Source: Struthidea cinerea (taxonomy: Eukaryota; Chordata; Aves; Passeriformes; Corcoracidae). From it: DNA of 64,000 bases. Below are positions 25,901 to 38,856 of the stretch, piece by piece. The notes beneath the pieces were generated by a model, which was given only the letters and a program-made list of their open reading frames with translations, did not search any database and had not been told where the DNA came from. The translations under genes and the position numbers were made by a program. Numbering within the stretch: the stretch's first letter is position 1; each line of letters starts with the position of its first letter. Location: positions 120,619-184,618 of the forward strand of contig VZTI01005024.1 in assembly GCA_013397865.1 (NCBI GenBank). Direction: 5' to 3'.

Positions 25901-28676
25901 ATAATTTCATCCATTATTAATATGGATGGGAATAGCCCCTACCCAGAAAGTGGATGTGTGAGATCAGGTCTCTGGCTCAAGATTCTCAATGAAACGTCCC
26001 AATGAGTCTAATAGTAAACAAATGGAAAGAAAAAAAAAAAACAAGTCCCCAAAAACCATGAACAAAGCAAGAGATTTTTTTTAGGGATTGGATGAATTCA
26101 GAAGACTTGAGTTCTATCAGATATAAAACATTGAATTGTTCTCTGATTTTGCTATCAGATTAGTATTTGATTAATCTCATGCTCAATAACATCTTGCATT
26201 AGAATGTCAAGGGGAGACAGCACTTATGTGTAATAATACAAGACAACATCTGGGGAGAAGAGATACTTAATTTTCCAAATTGTCTAGTGGAACAGAATGA
26301 CAAAAAAAGTATTTCTAATTAACATTTCTTTTTCATTTAATCTTTTCCATTTTTTAAATACTTTAGAAGAGATAGTCTTGTGTCGTGTTAACTCCAGTGC
26401 TAAGTTTGTTTGTTTCTTCTGTGCTGATCAGAACATCTGTTTAAAATCTCTCTGTACTCTGTAGGCGACAGTGATTTTGCAGTAGCAACAATGCAGGAGG
26501 AAATGAACTTGCCCATTCATATTGCCAGACTCTGACATTCTTTTATTCTTTCCTTTTTCATGTGTCATGCTGCTGCAACATTAGTAATTTTACAGCAATT
26601 AGCTGAGAATGTGTCTAACATGCCATTTACCCCGTCGTACACTACACCTTGTTGTGCTGGGATCAAAATTTTACCTAACAAAATATTTAAGAACTAGGGA
26701 AAGCAAGTAGCATCGCAAAGAGTTTTTGTTTTAACACTTCTGTAATTTGAGAACACCCTGTTGCTGGAAGAAAAATCTTTCTGTGCTAACTTTCAGAGAC
26801 ATTTCACTTTTTTCCATCCCCCACACAGGGAGTGAAATTCACAAGTCTGTTTTTTCTCCATGAGATGTTCTACAAATGTTTTCAGAACGGGTTTCTTAAT
26901 GCAGTCACTTTGGGGAATATTGGCAGAAAAGCATATGTACAAATATAGAACAATTAGAGGCAGAGTGTGAAATCAATTCAAACTCTTTTTTAGAGACAAT
27001 TAATTGTTCAATTTTTACATTGCACAGAACTTTCTTCTGCCACACTTGCTGAAAAGCATTTTATATTGTGGTTTTGTATGGTTATGCATAACCCTAGCAG
27101 TTGCACACCCTTCTGGAAAACACATTGGTAGACTTTTTGGAGTCAAAGTATCTCCTGTTTTCAGGAGAGAGCCATGGCTGCATGAGCTGTGGGGGGTTTT
27201 GGCACATTTTATTTTATTTTTTAAAAATGCTGACATTAATTGCATGAATGTCTTTGCATTACTCCTCAAGCATTTGTCCTTCCTGTACATGGTCAGTAAC
27301 CCAAAAGACACATCTTTTCCCGGAAAAAAAGTAACGGTCTTATCTTACATAAACTAATGCAAAAGTGAAATCTCAATCACATTAAGTAATTTGTTGTTTT
27401 CATATTTGTTCAGTGGTAAAAGCAGAAGGGTGTGGGAGGGTTAAAATTGCTGCCATGTTTTTACCTCAATTCCATTCCCTAAGACAAGGCCATAGATCAT
27501 GCTATTTTTGTTAGACCTTTGGTCTAATCTGAACACTGGTGACTAGAAATTGTGAATCTAGGGCAACAGCAGCAACAGAACAGGGGAAAAAAAAAACAAA
27601 CCAAAACAGCAAAGAAGCCCCACCACAAAACCAAAAAAATCTGTATGAATAATTCATGTGTTCACTGTTCATTGTATGCAGAATCTGACTTTTAATAATG
27701 AGGGAATAGTACAGTAGTGGACTTGGTTGAGTCAGTTTAAGGTAGGAGAACTGTAACACTTTTTCTCACTTCACTGACTTCCATCCATAATGTGATCATA
27801 AACTCACTACCATTATTGTAGGCTGTTGATTTTTATGGAGGACAGAGGAAGTATTTTGTATAAAATCAGTGGTGGAAGTTCTCCTAAGTCTTAACCTTTC
27901 TTCACAAATGGTTGAAACACCTGTCGTCCAGTGTGACTTTTTTTTTTTTTTGGCCAGAATCCCTTTTTGAACATTTTTCTTTCCTGATTGCTGCTGTCAT
28001 GTCAGTCATTTATTTCTATTCTTTTTCTCTTGCATCTCTCTCCTTGAACAGAAAATTAGGCTTTTCAAAATTTCTTGTGACTAGGTAGGATCCATTGGTA
28101 TATTTTATTTCCCTTTCCATTCCCTTCTCCAGAAAATTATTCTCTGTGCACCTTAATCTTTGCATCTCTTATGGTGAGAAAAAGAGTTAATAACTTACAA
28201 GCCAATGGGAAAAATAAAATCTAAGTATGTCAAAAAAACATGAATGTTATCCTTTATTTCCTACATCACCATTCATGAGATTGTAGAATAATTTAAGGGC
28301 ATCACACCAGTGGCAGTTTTATAGATTGTGTAGTATTTTGCTTTGTCCATAGTGAATTCTGATGTTACTGAAACTTTTTACTATTCAACTGTGCATGCAT
28401 GCAGTGAGTGCAGAAGTGAAGAATTGTGTTTTCTTGCTACTTCACAAAGTCCCTTTGAAATAATTTGCCATTTTGCATTAACAAGATGGGGACAGCCTGC
28501 AGAATTGCTTTCATTTTCTTTACGCATTGGCCATACAGTTTAAAACAGTATATATATATAAACAGAGGAAAAATAACACTTTGATATGAGTGTGGTAATC
28601 TTTGCTCCATTTATATATGCACTGCATAAACAGCTTTTAAATATGCTATTACAAAATGCAAGCGTCTATTTCTGTC
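22945..28676. other. AT-rich unique sequence, no gene recognised
   Basis: No gene can be supported. The minus open frame 25192-25476 and plus frame 27004-27357 are the longest and have no recognisable domains. Positions 26455-26660 look like a conserved non-coding element (see findings). Homopolymer T-runs occur, for example at 27938-27951. Confidence 0.5.
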
Positions 28677-28716
28677 TGTGATATTCCTGTGAGAATATCA
28701 CAGATATTCCTGTGAG
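28677..28716 (+). repeat. Perfect hairpin with adjoining 14-bp direct repeat
   Basis: TGTGATATTC (28677-28686) and GAATATCACA (28693-28702) are perfect 10-bp inverted arms around the 6-nt loop CTGTGA. The word GATATTCCTGTGAG occurs at 28680-28693 and again at 28703-28716, so the hairpin lies within a 23-bp tandem duplication. It does not match a terminator or a known RNA gene. Confidence 0.9.
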
Positions 28717-31700
28717 GGGGAAAGACGATCGGCTGCAAGGTGCAATTGAGTGGGAGAAACAGTCTTGCAAATTACTGTGGGTAATGAGGAGGTGAGAACC
28801 ATGTTCTTGTTGGTTAAGAATAACCTCCAAAGAGCACTCTTCAGTGTTTTGGCAGCAGTTGAAGCAATTGTCTCAGCTTTCCAGAGGTCTGGCAGGGCCA
28901 GCAGTAGAATTATGGATGTCTATGCCTATAGTCAGCTCCTCTCTGTCTGTTGCCCATGGTGTAATGCATAGGGTAGACCTGAGTCAGCATTCATTAGCAC
29001 ATTGTATGAAATTATGGAGTGTTAGGATGCAGGCTGGACTGGTCTTTCTCTCCATGAGGCGACTTTTCTTCATGACAACATTTACTGATATATAACCTGA
29101 ATCCCAGTTTAAATTATCTTTCAGTGTATGGCCGTCTTGTTGAACTGCTGCATTCCTAGTGAGGTGAGGCACAGTTCACATCTGTCCATTACACAGCCTG
29201 TTCTACACAGTGTTTTTGATATGGAAGGCTGGTTCTCCAAGCTTAGCTGCCATGACCACAACTCAAAAATATTTTGGGTTTCTCCAAAGTCTCACCTGGG
29301 CCATAGTATATTTTATGGAGGGCCACTTAGTCCAGGTTTGTTCATGATATTCCAGGGCAAAGAGGTCATCTAGTATGGAGTCCATGTAATTTCCTATTTC
29401 ATCATTCTTTCAACAGTTTTGGGGGTAAATAAATAAATAATCAATCAATTTTCCTTGCAGTTATTGTCTATATACCTGTAAAATGCTGACTATACCTTAT
29501 ATGCAATAGAGAACATTACTAAAGAATGTTTTGTTTGAGAGGGCACTGTGTCAGAATATAGTCAGTTTATGCAGGGAGCAGATTTAATGTCAATGCAGAC
29601 CAGCAACAAACTTGTGTCAGTGCTGGTACTGGTTTTAACCCTAAAAAAATACTAGTTACAAAACATGGTTTGAGATGATTGTAAGAATGGCATTAACAAT
29701 ATATAAGGTAAGAATATCCATACTGCAATACTGCTCAATCTTTGCTGTTTTTACGTCAATTCTGACTCATGAACCCATTCCAATGCTGCAGTCTTGCCAT
29801 ATTGCATCTTATTATATCAAGTGCCAAGAGCAATACATAAAACCTTTGTTTTTCCTGCATGCTCCATTTAATCTCTAAAAGCAGGACTCAGCTCGGTGGA
29901 GTGTGTACATACACCAGCATTACACCAGTCCCATTCTAGAACCACAGCAGCCTTCGCTCATAAATTTCTAGACCACAGCAATGCACAAGTGAAGCATATA
30001 GGTGAAAACTATGAGAAGTTTAGTATCTAGTAAATCTAAGTCACTTTCTGTAGCATTTGCAGTAAACCTCTTCTAGATGGCTGTATATTAAAGCCACATG
30101 CTCTAAAGAGATTTAGCCTTGTCTTAGCACCAGCTGAAAGAATAGGATATAATGTGTGCAGAACTTTATATTGCATTTCAGTAAGCTGATTCATTTCTTA
30201 TTAGTTCTGGGCGAGTGTATGTGGGGGAGGAAGTAAAAGGGAGGGTGCACTTAGTTCTAAGAATATAAATTTTAAAAAAGTCAAACTGTAAACATGGTAT
30301 TTTAGTATAAATATAGAGTGTCATATTTTCAATGACACTCTTACAGTAATTAGCACTTTTTGAAAGTGTATTATTTGCCTTCAGAAGGGGAAAATATGGC
30401 TTTACTGGAGCTGCGTGTAAACAGCTTCAAGTGCAAGTTGACATGATTTTTCCAAGTAAAAAAATCTAGAATAGACTGAGACCCAACAGTGCTTGACACA
30501 GAAAAGCTACTGGTGATGCATACGTAATACATTTCTAGAAAGCTGAGAAATCCAGTGAAAAGCTAGCTAAGACAGGACTATGGGTTGCCTAACTTTAGAA
30601 AATTACAGTGCAGTGGGCTAGACTCTCCTGAAAATGGTCATTTCAGAGGATCAAACACTTAGAAGGGGTAATGGATGACTTCCCAATGTACATGCCTACT
30701 TTGGACTCAAGTAAATTGTGCATAACTCCGGATGACCATCTGACCTATTTTCCATCCATTGCTAATATCTTCTGGTAAACAAACTATTTTTTTTTTTTTT
30801 GTTATAGAAGCTCACTTTTTCAACACTACGTATGCCAAACTTATAAAACTAATCTCTTTCAAACAACTTTCTTCCCATGTCCCAAATTTACATTACCGGT
30901 GGAAGTTTAATATAATGATCTTCATGTGCTAGCAAGAAGGATCTTGCAAAATGGGAGTACAGGATAACTGTCCCTCACAACTGAGTAGAATTAAAGGCGA
31001 TAGTCATGCTTCATGGTACCTGGAGTAACATGTGGCCGTCAGGAAGCAGAACCTAATGTATTTGTTAAATTATTTATTTTTAAACTTAGCCCCATGTCCC
31101 ATGTGTAGTTTTAAATTATTGTACTTGTTTATTTGCTTTTACTTTTACAATGTTAAGCACTAGTTGCCATGGCATATAAGATTCTGTGTGGTTTTCATTT
31201 GTGGTCTCTCAAAGCAGTAGCCCATCTTCAGTGTGCATTTGCATGTTGTTAAGGTTTCTTCTGAGTGAGCTTAGTAAGTCATCTACCAACTTTTCTTGAC
31301 AAAGAAAATCCACTTTTAGTCTCGGCATCTCCAGTTTTACCCATTGTTGGTTGACATTGTAGGCATGAGGAAGGCTGGAAGAAATGGAAACTGTAAAAAT
31401 ACTGGAGTAATAAGGAAAAAGCTTCATTTTTTTTTTTTTTTTCAGCTATCATCAAGTCTGAGATAAAAATTAAAACCAGGCAGAGTAGAGTTGGTGTCTG
31501 TCATTTAAGTTTTTCAGCCTCATAGAGACAGTTTCTAGTTTTCCATCTGCATGTGCTCACTGTAATTCAAGCATTAGTCAACATTTACATCCCATAATAA
31601 AATGGGATCCTGTCGACCTCATAAAGAAAAACTCCCTGCCCTTTCCTAAATCCTGTTTTATAAGTCAGCATTTCTTTAGATCACTGGAATGCTATAAAGG

Positions 31701-34043
31701 AGAGAAGCTGTATGACTTGCCTTTCTAGAAAAAAAGAAAACAAACCAAAACTCTTAGAGATTTGTATAAATTTGCCTCCTAAAATAAATTTCCAGGGTGG
31801 GTTTTCTGTAAATCCATTAGCTGCCTTGTAGCCTTACAAATTAAAAAAATGAGTTGATATTGATGAAGATCTTGCAAAGAATAAAGTAATTGAGGTTTAA
31901 AAGAAAAAAATAGGTTAGGTTTTGTGACGGGTGACAATTGATCACTAAAACTATACAAGAAACAAAGATGAGAGAAAAATTTGCTCAATAATCCTGTTGA
32001 AAGTGCAAGGGAAAGAGATAAAATTTTCTTAAAGGAAGAAAAAAATTATTTTTCCAACAAAGTAGGCAATGTTGGAGGCCTGTTTGTCTCAGGAAGTTTC
32101 ACTTATACTTTTCTGTTATGAAACTTTTTTCCACTTGAGGACTATATATTTGTGTTTATCAATGTTACTCAAATGGCAGGGGAGTATGTATTTTTTTCAT
32201 TTACTCAATATTAAAAAAATATTAATATAAAAATATGGTCATTATCAAGACAGCTAAAGAGAATAAAATTTTAACATGGCATTCAGTAAAAAAATTATGC
32301 AAGCTTACAGTAACTTCAGTATTTTATATATTTCATGCTGTGCATCTCATTATGTATATTTTTTAAGCCCTAACAAATGTAAAAAACCCTTCCTATCCAG
32401 GCTCAACAATTCATTGCCTCATTTGATTTTGACCACAAGGGTAAAAAATTCAGTGTTTATTGTCAAACCAGATACTGTGGTGTAAGAAAGATAGCAGGGG
32501 AGTTGCAGAAAAGAAGTTGAAAAGAGAGCAAAACCAGAAATCTGTTAAAAATAGTTGAGATGAAGTGCCTCTGTTCTTGAAGGTGATGTACTGTACTTTC
32601 TGTTATACAAAGGAAAGTGATTATAGCAAATTGGCTGTAAAAACTCAGACCAGTAACATTTTGTTCTTGTTTTCTTGTGGGATAAAATGTATTGCGGTCT
32701 CTGGGGACTTGAAAGGAAGTACATTGGGGGAAGTCTGCAGGAAGACGTGGTTGAGAGATGAGTTTCCAACTTGCTAAAGAAAATATAAAATCAGCAAACC
32801 TAAAAATAGAAACATGGAGAAACGAGGAAGATGCACAACAGGAGAACCAAAGACGATGTGCAGCCAGTTAAGCTTCTTTCAGAATAAAAGAACAAGAGAC
32901 AGTGTCAGATTGGGATAATTATTCAAATACACGTCTTTGCTCACATTTTTATTCTTCACATTACTGTGTTTCTTCTTCTCTTTTTGTAGAAATTTTTAGG
33001 AATAAAGTGTATGTTCCATTTTTGACACATTCTGTGCTTTAATTTATGTTTCTTCTGGTGGAGGAGAGGTTTAGCGTCTTTGCTCGGAATTTAGGAGGCA
33101 AATGGAGACTTCTTCAAACCTCTGCTTTCAGATAGTTGTTTATTAGGTCTTATCAGAGAGACTGAGTTACCAGCATGACTCAGACACAGCACAGAGCAGA
33201 GAATGTAGGAGAAGTCTTTCACTATCAAGATTAGACGGTCTTTTAAAGGTAAATTATCTAATTAAAATGTAACACGAAAGATATTTTCACATTTTTACTA
33301 ATGTTCAGTAAACTACTTTGTCACTTCTACCGGAATTGCGGGATTTTTTAACTTATCATCTTAAACTACTTTTACTGCATAATATGGAGGAATAGAAGAA
33401 GAAGCAAGAAGCCTAAAGAACAACAACAATCTTCTATTTTGAAGTTTTTTACTTTTATCTATTTACTATATTAACAAGCTCAAAGACCCTAAATTTTCAC
33501 CTTGTGATATTTTTATGTAATATTCTATCATCTAGTTCACACCAGTGTAGATTCCAACTCTTCTCAAAGGGTAGGTAATTTTCTCCATGGGCGAAGGTCA
33601 AAGACAGTGTTGTCCAGGGGGGTAGAATCTTTTAAAACAGGCAGAGAGATATTCTCTACATTCTGGATTCCAACACATTTTTAGGGCCTCTATATCTGGC
33701 AATGCACAAGAAACATGAAATGTCAATAGATTCCTTTGTTATACTGAAGTTGCTGAAAGAAATAAATTTTGAAAGTAACTGATGAGATAGAAAATTAGTT
33801 ATCATCTCCCCTTTAACTGATGGGGAAAAAAAAAAAAGAAATGGATATTGGCTCTCATTTTAGGGCAGAGAGCAACCTTCACTTAAAAATTATGTTAGAA
33901 TTTTAGAGAATAATAATGCCGCTAAAGCTACCAAGTGCCCAACTTCACAGAGAGTCACATACAGTCCCCAATAATCCGGGCCTATCTGTATAAAGATACA
34001 TGATATCAAGTCCTTCACAATCTGCATTTAAGGAAAAAAAAAA
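28717..34043. other. AT-rich unique sequence up to the assembly gap
   Basis: No recognisable gene. T-runs lie at 30786-30800 and 31427-31442. A perfect 9-bp inverted repeat (AGAGTGTCA / TGACACTCT, loop 9) is at 30315-30341. Positions about 33040-33240 have an LTR-like look on the minus strand (see findings). Confidence 0.5.
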
Positions 34044-34088
34044 NNNNNNNNNNNNNNNNNNNNNNNNNNNNNNNNNNNNNNNNNNNNN
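34044..34088. other. Assembly gap of 45 N
   Basis: Forty-five undetermined bases directly after an A-run (34034-34043). The true sequence and length here are unknown. The reading frame that spans it has no meaning. Confidence 0.99.
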
Positions 34089-34146
34089 AGACTGAGACAT
34101 TTACCAAACTTTCTATTGTCTTTTGACTTAAAGCCTTTGGTTTTGC

Positions 34147-34810
34147 AGAAAAGGACATAGGGGTCCTGTGAGATACCAAGCTGTACATGTGCCAGCAAAA
34201 TGCCCTTGCTGTAAAGAAGACTAATGGTGTCTAAGGCTGTTTTACACAAAGTATTGCCAGCATGTCAAGGGAGGTGGTCTTTCCCCTCTGGTCAGCCATG
34301 GTGAGGCCACACCTGCAGTGTTGGGTCCAGTTTTGGGTGCCCAGTACAAGTGACAGACATAATGGAGAAAGTCTCATTGAGGTGATGAAGGTCTGGAGCA
34401 CCTCTCCTATGAGGAAAGGCTGAGAGAGCTGGCACTCTTCAGCCTGGGAAGTGAAGGCTCAGGGGGATGTTATTAATGTATATAAATACTTGAAAGGAGG
34501 GTGCAAAGAGGATAGACCCAGGCTCTTTCTGTGGTGCCCAGTGGCAGGACTAGAGCCAGTGGCACAAACTGAAACACAGGAGGTTCCCTCTAAACATCAG
34601 AGAACATGTTTTCACTGTAGGTGTGACTGAGCACTGGCACAGGCTGCCCAGAAAGGTTGTGGTATCTCTATCCTTGGAGATAATTCAAAAGTCAGCTGAA
34701 CATGATTCTGGCCAACTTGCTCTGGGTGGCTGGGCTGGAACAGGAGGGTGGGACCACAAAACCTCCAGAGCTCCCTTTTAACCTCAATCATTTTGCAATT
34801 CTGTGATTGT
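34147..34810 (+). mobile_element. CR1 LINE 3' part, about 660 bp
   Basis: Starts near 'aggacataggggtcctg' (34153) in the C-terminal third of ORF2. It continues through recognisable blocks: 'ccatggtgaggccacacctg', 'tctggagcacctctcctatgagg', 'aggctgagagagctgg', 'cacaggctgcccagaaaggttgtgg'. It ends at 34810 with the CR1-type terminal repeat ('caattctgtgattgttc'). Coding is destroyed by multiple indels and stops. The 5' truncation point lies shortly after the assembly gap, so the element might extend further if the gap were filled. Confidence 0.92.
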
Positions 34811-36329
34811 TCAGTTAGTTGATAAGATAAAGGTTGTTCTTAACGTTTTGGTTCAACCGCAAGTATGTTTTCAAGGTGCTTGTTAGAATAACTTTTTTTT
34901 CCCTCATTCTCTTCAAGGAATTCCTTTCTTCCTTCTTTGAGTCTCAGAATAACACCTTCTTTCTTTTAATTGTCACAAGTCCATTTGTATGCTCCCTGGT
35001 ACTCTTCAATGGACAGGATCGCAACAGACTGCTACAGTCACAAATTCAAAATCAATTTTTAAATTAAAAAAAAAAAGCTACGATAGCAAAATTGCAAAAC
35101 TTCTTGGATTATAAATGTACCAAATATTTAGTATTCACCAACATGTTTCAAATCAATAATTTGTAGCTCAAATCAAGTCTATGCTCTGTAACACAATTAA
35201 TCAATGATAAGTTTGCTCCGTCATAACAGAAAAGTGAATACAGTGAAATACTGCACAAATTCAAAGCTACAGAAACACATGTATATTAAATATACATGAC
35301 TGAAATACTATGCATGTGCCAAAGTTGCAAGAACTTTTTTTTAAATTAATTTTCTTGCCAGCTCTGCTGAAATACAGAATTTGCCTTTTTATCTGCAGAA
35401 AAATTCAAGCTAAAGCCCATGTTTCTGTCTTGAAAGGTAAAAGCTGACTTTTCCAACTATGAAATTAAGTTTATAATTCAAATTAATAACTCAAAACATA
35501 TAGCTAAGGCTCTATTTAATTTGATCTGACAAAGAGGAAACAGAAGTAAAATTATTGCAGTATAGAAACAGCAGAAAGATCTATATTGTATGAATGCCTT
35601 CTTCAAACATCTGTCTATTTTAAAAGGAAATTTATCCAGTAAGGAACATAAGTTTCTTGTCTTAAAAGCTCCAAGTTATTTAACAAGGGGAAACTATCAA
35701 CAATACAATTACTTTCTTATGTAATAATAGTTAGATAATAGATAATAAAAAATCTTCTAAAGGTTGGTGAAATTATGTTTATCATAATGAAATCACATTA
35801 TTTTTATCAATTTATATTTCAAATATACAGGTCTTCTTTTTGCTTTTGAATGTGGTCTGCCAGCAACCTTCTACAGTAAGCTTCTGTGGTTTCTTCTGGC
35901 TGGCTAGTATAAAAAATAATTGTTAATATAAATTTAAAGGGTTGACATTTTAATACATCATATGGAGTTAGGAATAAATGTCCATGTTCCTATATGTTTC
36001 AAGCCTGTGAATCCATAAGGGTTTTCACATCTTTCCTTGGCCTTTATTGTTTGTGCTTAATTTGGACATTAAAAACGCCCAACCAACCCAGACAATTATT
36101 TCATGTTTTTTATAATGTTAGACACATGTAATGGAGGTCTAGTAATAAACAAATTGAATGAGTTTTCCTCATATAACCATACAAATGCTGGAATCCTCTA
36201 GTTTCACTGCCTTGTCAAAGCAGGACACTTCCAGACACTGTGCCACCTCCTTGTGTTTTCTCTCTATCTGAGTCTTGGAAAGATTAAAATTTCACGATGT
36301 CTGTTCCAGCTATACACTACTGTACTAGT
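34811..36329. other. Very AT-rich unique sequence, no gene recognised
   Basis: Long A- and T-rich stretches with few G or C. A palindromic 'tgtatattaaatatacatg' occurs near 35280-35299. I see no gene or named repeat. Confidence 0.5.
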
Positions 36330-36600
36330 GAAGGAGTTCTTCCTCAAATGTGGTTTGACTATTGTGCTTTCTAATACTGCTTGCTCTCATTTATGTCTGT
36401 GCTGCTCAAGTAGGCTGTTGTGACTATCTCCTGAACTCTTTGTCAGAATAAATGCGCTCTCAATTTCTCCTCTTAGGTCTTCTTACTATCTTTCTAACAC
36501 TTCCCTGAACTCAGATCTTTTTTGGACAGCCTTCTTGAGCTTTGATGGCCCAGAACTCAACATAGTATGTATTGCTCAACTAAGTTGCAATCTTGACTTT
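36330..36600 (-). mobile_element. Diverged CR1 LINE relic
   Basis: On the plus strand 'gaaggagttcttcctcaaatg' (about 36338) and 'ccttcttgagctttgatggcccagaactcaacatag' (36529-36564) correspond, in the right order and spacing, to the reverse complement of CR1 ORF2 C-terminal blocks ('gaagaagttcttcct' and 'ccttcttgagctggggcccagaactggacacag'). The copy is heavily mutated and has no usable frame. Its edges are approximate. The second block carries most of the evidence. Confidence 0.5.
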
Positions 36601-37952
36601 GAACACTTAGGCTGACTTGAAGGAGAATATTTTATTTAGAGGCAGGTCATGCAGTTTTAACAAAATGTGCAACAGATGTGACAGTCTGAGGTGAAATGAA
36701 CATTTTCCAAGTGCTTTGTGCAGTGATATTTAAAAGAAGCCAGATACTTTTTCATGTGAATGATCCAGGTAGACAAATTCAAAACTTACGGGGCCTGTGA
36801 TGTGCCGTCCCTAAGTACTGATAAGTGACTCAATTTGGAAGTGTGTTTTCATACATATTTTAGCTAAAGTACCTCTGAATTTTCATACAGGATAATTAAA
36901 CACTGCATGTCAGAATCTTAAAAGAAAAGTGTTATTATTAGCCTTTTTAGAATTATTTCAAAGCATATTTCATCTTAACCACATACTTTAATAGTCTAGG
37001 TAAACATTAGGTTTCTTTTCATCCTTATTTTTAGCTAGTGTATTGCTTGTGTGACTGTGAGAGAGTGCTTGCTTTGATTTCTCACAAGGCTGATTTCAAG
37101 CCATGTTACTAGAATTCATTTCTCAGAGTTTGCCCATAGACTGCTGAGATAATGTGGCTTTATGGTAAGTGTATGCCATCAAAATTATATTAAAAATAAG
37201 ATGGAGGGAGGAAGAGACCAGAACACACTTTTGTGATTTTTTTTCAAGATCCATCCATGAAATCCCTGCTGATCTACCAATATTCTTACTTCAACATTTT
37301 TCTACTGAACTGAAAGTAAGAATCCAACACATGCTAAATAAGTTGAAGAAGTAGTGTTTTTACTGAACTTAACCAGTTAATTCAGAACACGAAGCAGTGG
37401 TGTAAGGACTTTGCATAGAGAACACGTTCACATTCCTACTTGCTTCAGCTACATTTTACTGATGCAAGTGATACCATGCATTGCTGATTAGGTTCTATAT
37501 TTGATATCATGCCCACTTTTATTCACGTTACCAAACCAGAATGTGTGTGCTGAGTCTTAAGCAGTGAGTCATTTCTGCCTCGAACTTAGCTGCCTTGCAA
37601 GTCCTGAGATTGCCTTAAAGGCTACAGTAGGTAGTCTAAATTGGGTCACACACAATCTCTCTTGATTTGAAGAACTTGGGTAGGGATATTCAGTAAGCTT
37701 GAATGGCATCAATAACTTGACTAGTACAAAAGGACTTGGGGAATATGTTATCATGTTTAGGAAACTTTGCTATCTAGAGAAATGTTGAGGGGAACTTGTA
37801 ATAGATTGTTTCATCAAAAGAAGTAGTACGTAATTTTGCCCCAAAATAATTGTTTTGTCTTGAAAACTAAGCCTAGGAAGGCCTGGGGCAAAGGAAAAAA
37901 GTGTATTTTCAGGAAAATTCATCCAACAGTATGATTTTACTGTTGCTGCTAG
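36601..37952. other. AT-rich unique sequence, no gene recognised
   Basis: No recognisable coding sequence or repeat apart from short A- and T-runs. Confidence 0.5.
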
Positions 37953-38150
37953 TGGTATCAACTATTTTTAATGGGTGATGTTACTTTGCTATCTGAAAAA
38001 TACTTCTGGAGCGATACTCAGTTCTTAGGCCAAAGCCTCTCATTCACTCTCCCTACAAGACACAGATGGAGAGAGAAACATTATATTTTATGCAACAAAG
38101 CATCAAGAAGAAATAATTTCCGTGACCATCTGCTATATGCATTACAAATG
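37953..38150 (+). other. Exon-like open segment, unknown
   Basis: Sixty-six codons open in one plus frame, bounded by an acceptor-like 'ttgctgctag' on the left (AG at 37951-37952) and a donor-like 'gtaaat' on the right (38151). The length is a multiple of three, so both ends are phase 0. The peptide is basic and aromatic-rich (for example RHRWREKHYILC) but matches no domain I know. An in-frame stop lies directly upstream (TAG at 37950-37952), so the segment could only be translated if spliced. A chance open frame is at least as likely. Confidence 0.12.
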
Positions 38151-38262
38151 GTAAATATGAATAAAATGTATAAATTCAGAGAATATGATAAAAGTCTATC
38201 TTAAGTGGTAGGCTGTAAGTCAATCATTTTGGGTTTGTATCTTCTGGAAGAATATGGTAAGG

Positions 38263-38267
38263 AGCCT
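38263..38267 (+). repeat. Target-site duplication AGCCT, left copy
   Basis: AGCCT directly before the LTR is repeated exactly at 38857-38861. Confidence 0.9.
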
Positions 38268-38856
38268 TGTTGTGGTTTCACCCCAGCCAGCAGCCAAGCT
38301 CCATGCAGCTGCTCCCTTACTCCTCCACCAGCAGGGTCAGGGAAAGAATCGGAAGAGTAACGCTAGAAGACTCATGGGTTAAGATAAAAACTGTTTAATA
38401 GGGAAAGCAAAAGCCATTCACACAAGCAAAGCAAAAGAAGGGTTTAATTCACTGCTTCCCATGGGCAGGCAGGTGTTCAGCCATCTCTGGGACAGCAGAG
38501 CCTCATCATGTGCAATGGTGACTTGGGAAGACAAACACCACCACTCCAAGAATTCTCCCCTTCCTCCTCCTTCCCCACACTTTATATACTGAGCATGACA
38601 TCATTCGGTCTGGAACACCCCTTTGGTCAGTTGGGGTCGCCTGTCCTGGCTGTGTCTCCTCCCAACCTCTCATGTACCCCCAACTTCCTCACCAGCATGG
38701 CAGTGCGAAAAGCAGAAAAGGCCTTGGCTCTGTGTAAACTTTGCTCAGAAGTGACAAAAACATCTCTCTATTGTCAACTCTGTGTTCAGCACAAAACCAA
38801 ACCATAGCCGCATACTAGCCACTGTGAAGAAAATTACCCCAGCTGAAACCAGCACA
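38268..38856 (-). mobile_element. Solo LTR of an avian endogenous retrovirus (ERVL-like)
   Basis: The 589-bp element begins TGTTGTGG and ends CAGCACA on the plus strand, with TG...CA ends and a perfect 5-bp AGCCT duplication. Read on the minus strand it follows a bird LTR family I recognise: the start 'tgtgctggtttcagctgggg', then 'ttttcttcacagtggc', 'tggttttgtgctgaacacag', 'ccaaggccttttctgctttt'. A TATA box (TATAAA) lies at plus 38581-38586, and ATTAAA poly(A) words lie near 38394-38399 and 38432-38445. Promoter and poly(A) site are both on the minus strand. No internal retroviral genes flank it, so it is a solo LTR. The 5-bp duplication suggests an ERVL-type integrase. Fairly little decay is visible in the signals. 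Confidence 0.92.

Noticed and set aside
27004..27357. Longest non-CR1 open frame on the plus strand (117 codons)
   Set aside because: It begins at TTG and is overlapped by a 98-codon minus frame. It has no recognisable domain, and its hydrophobic content follows from T-rich DNA.
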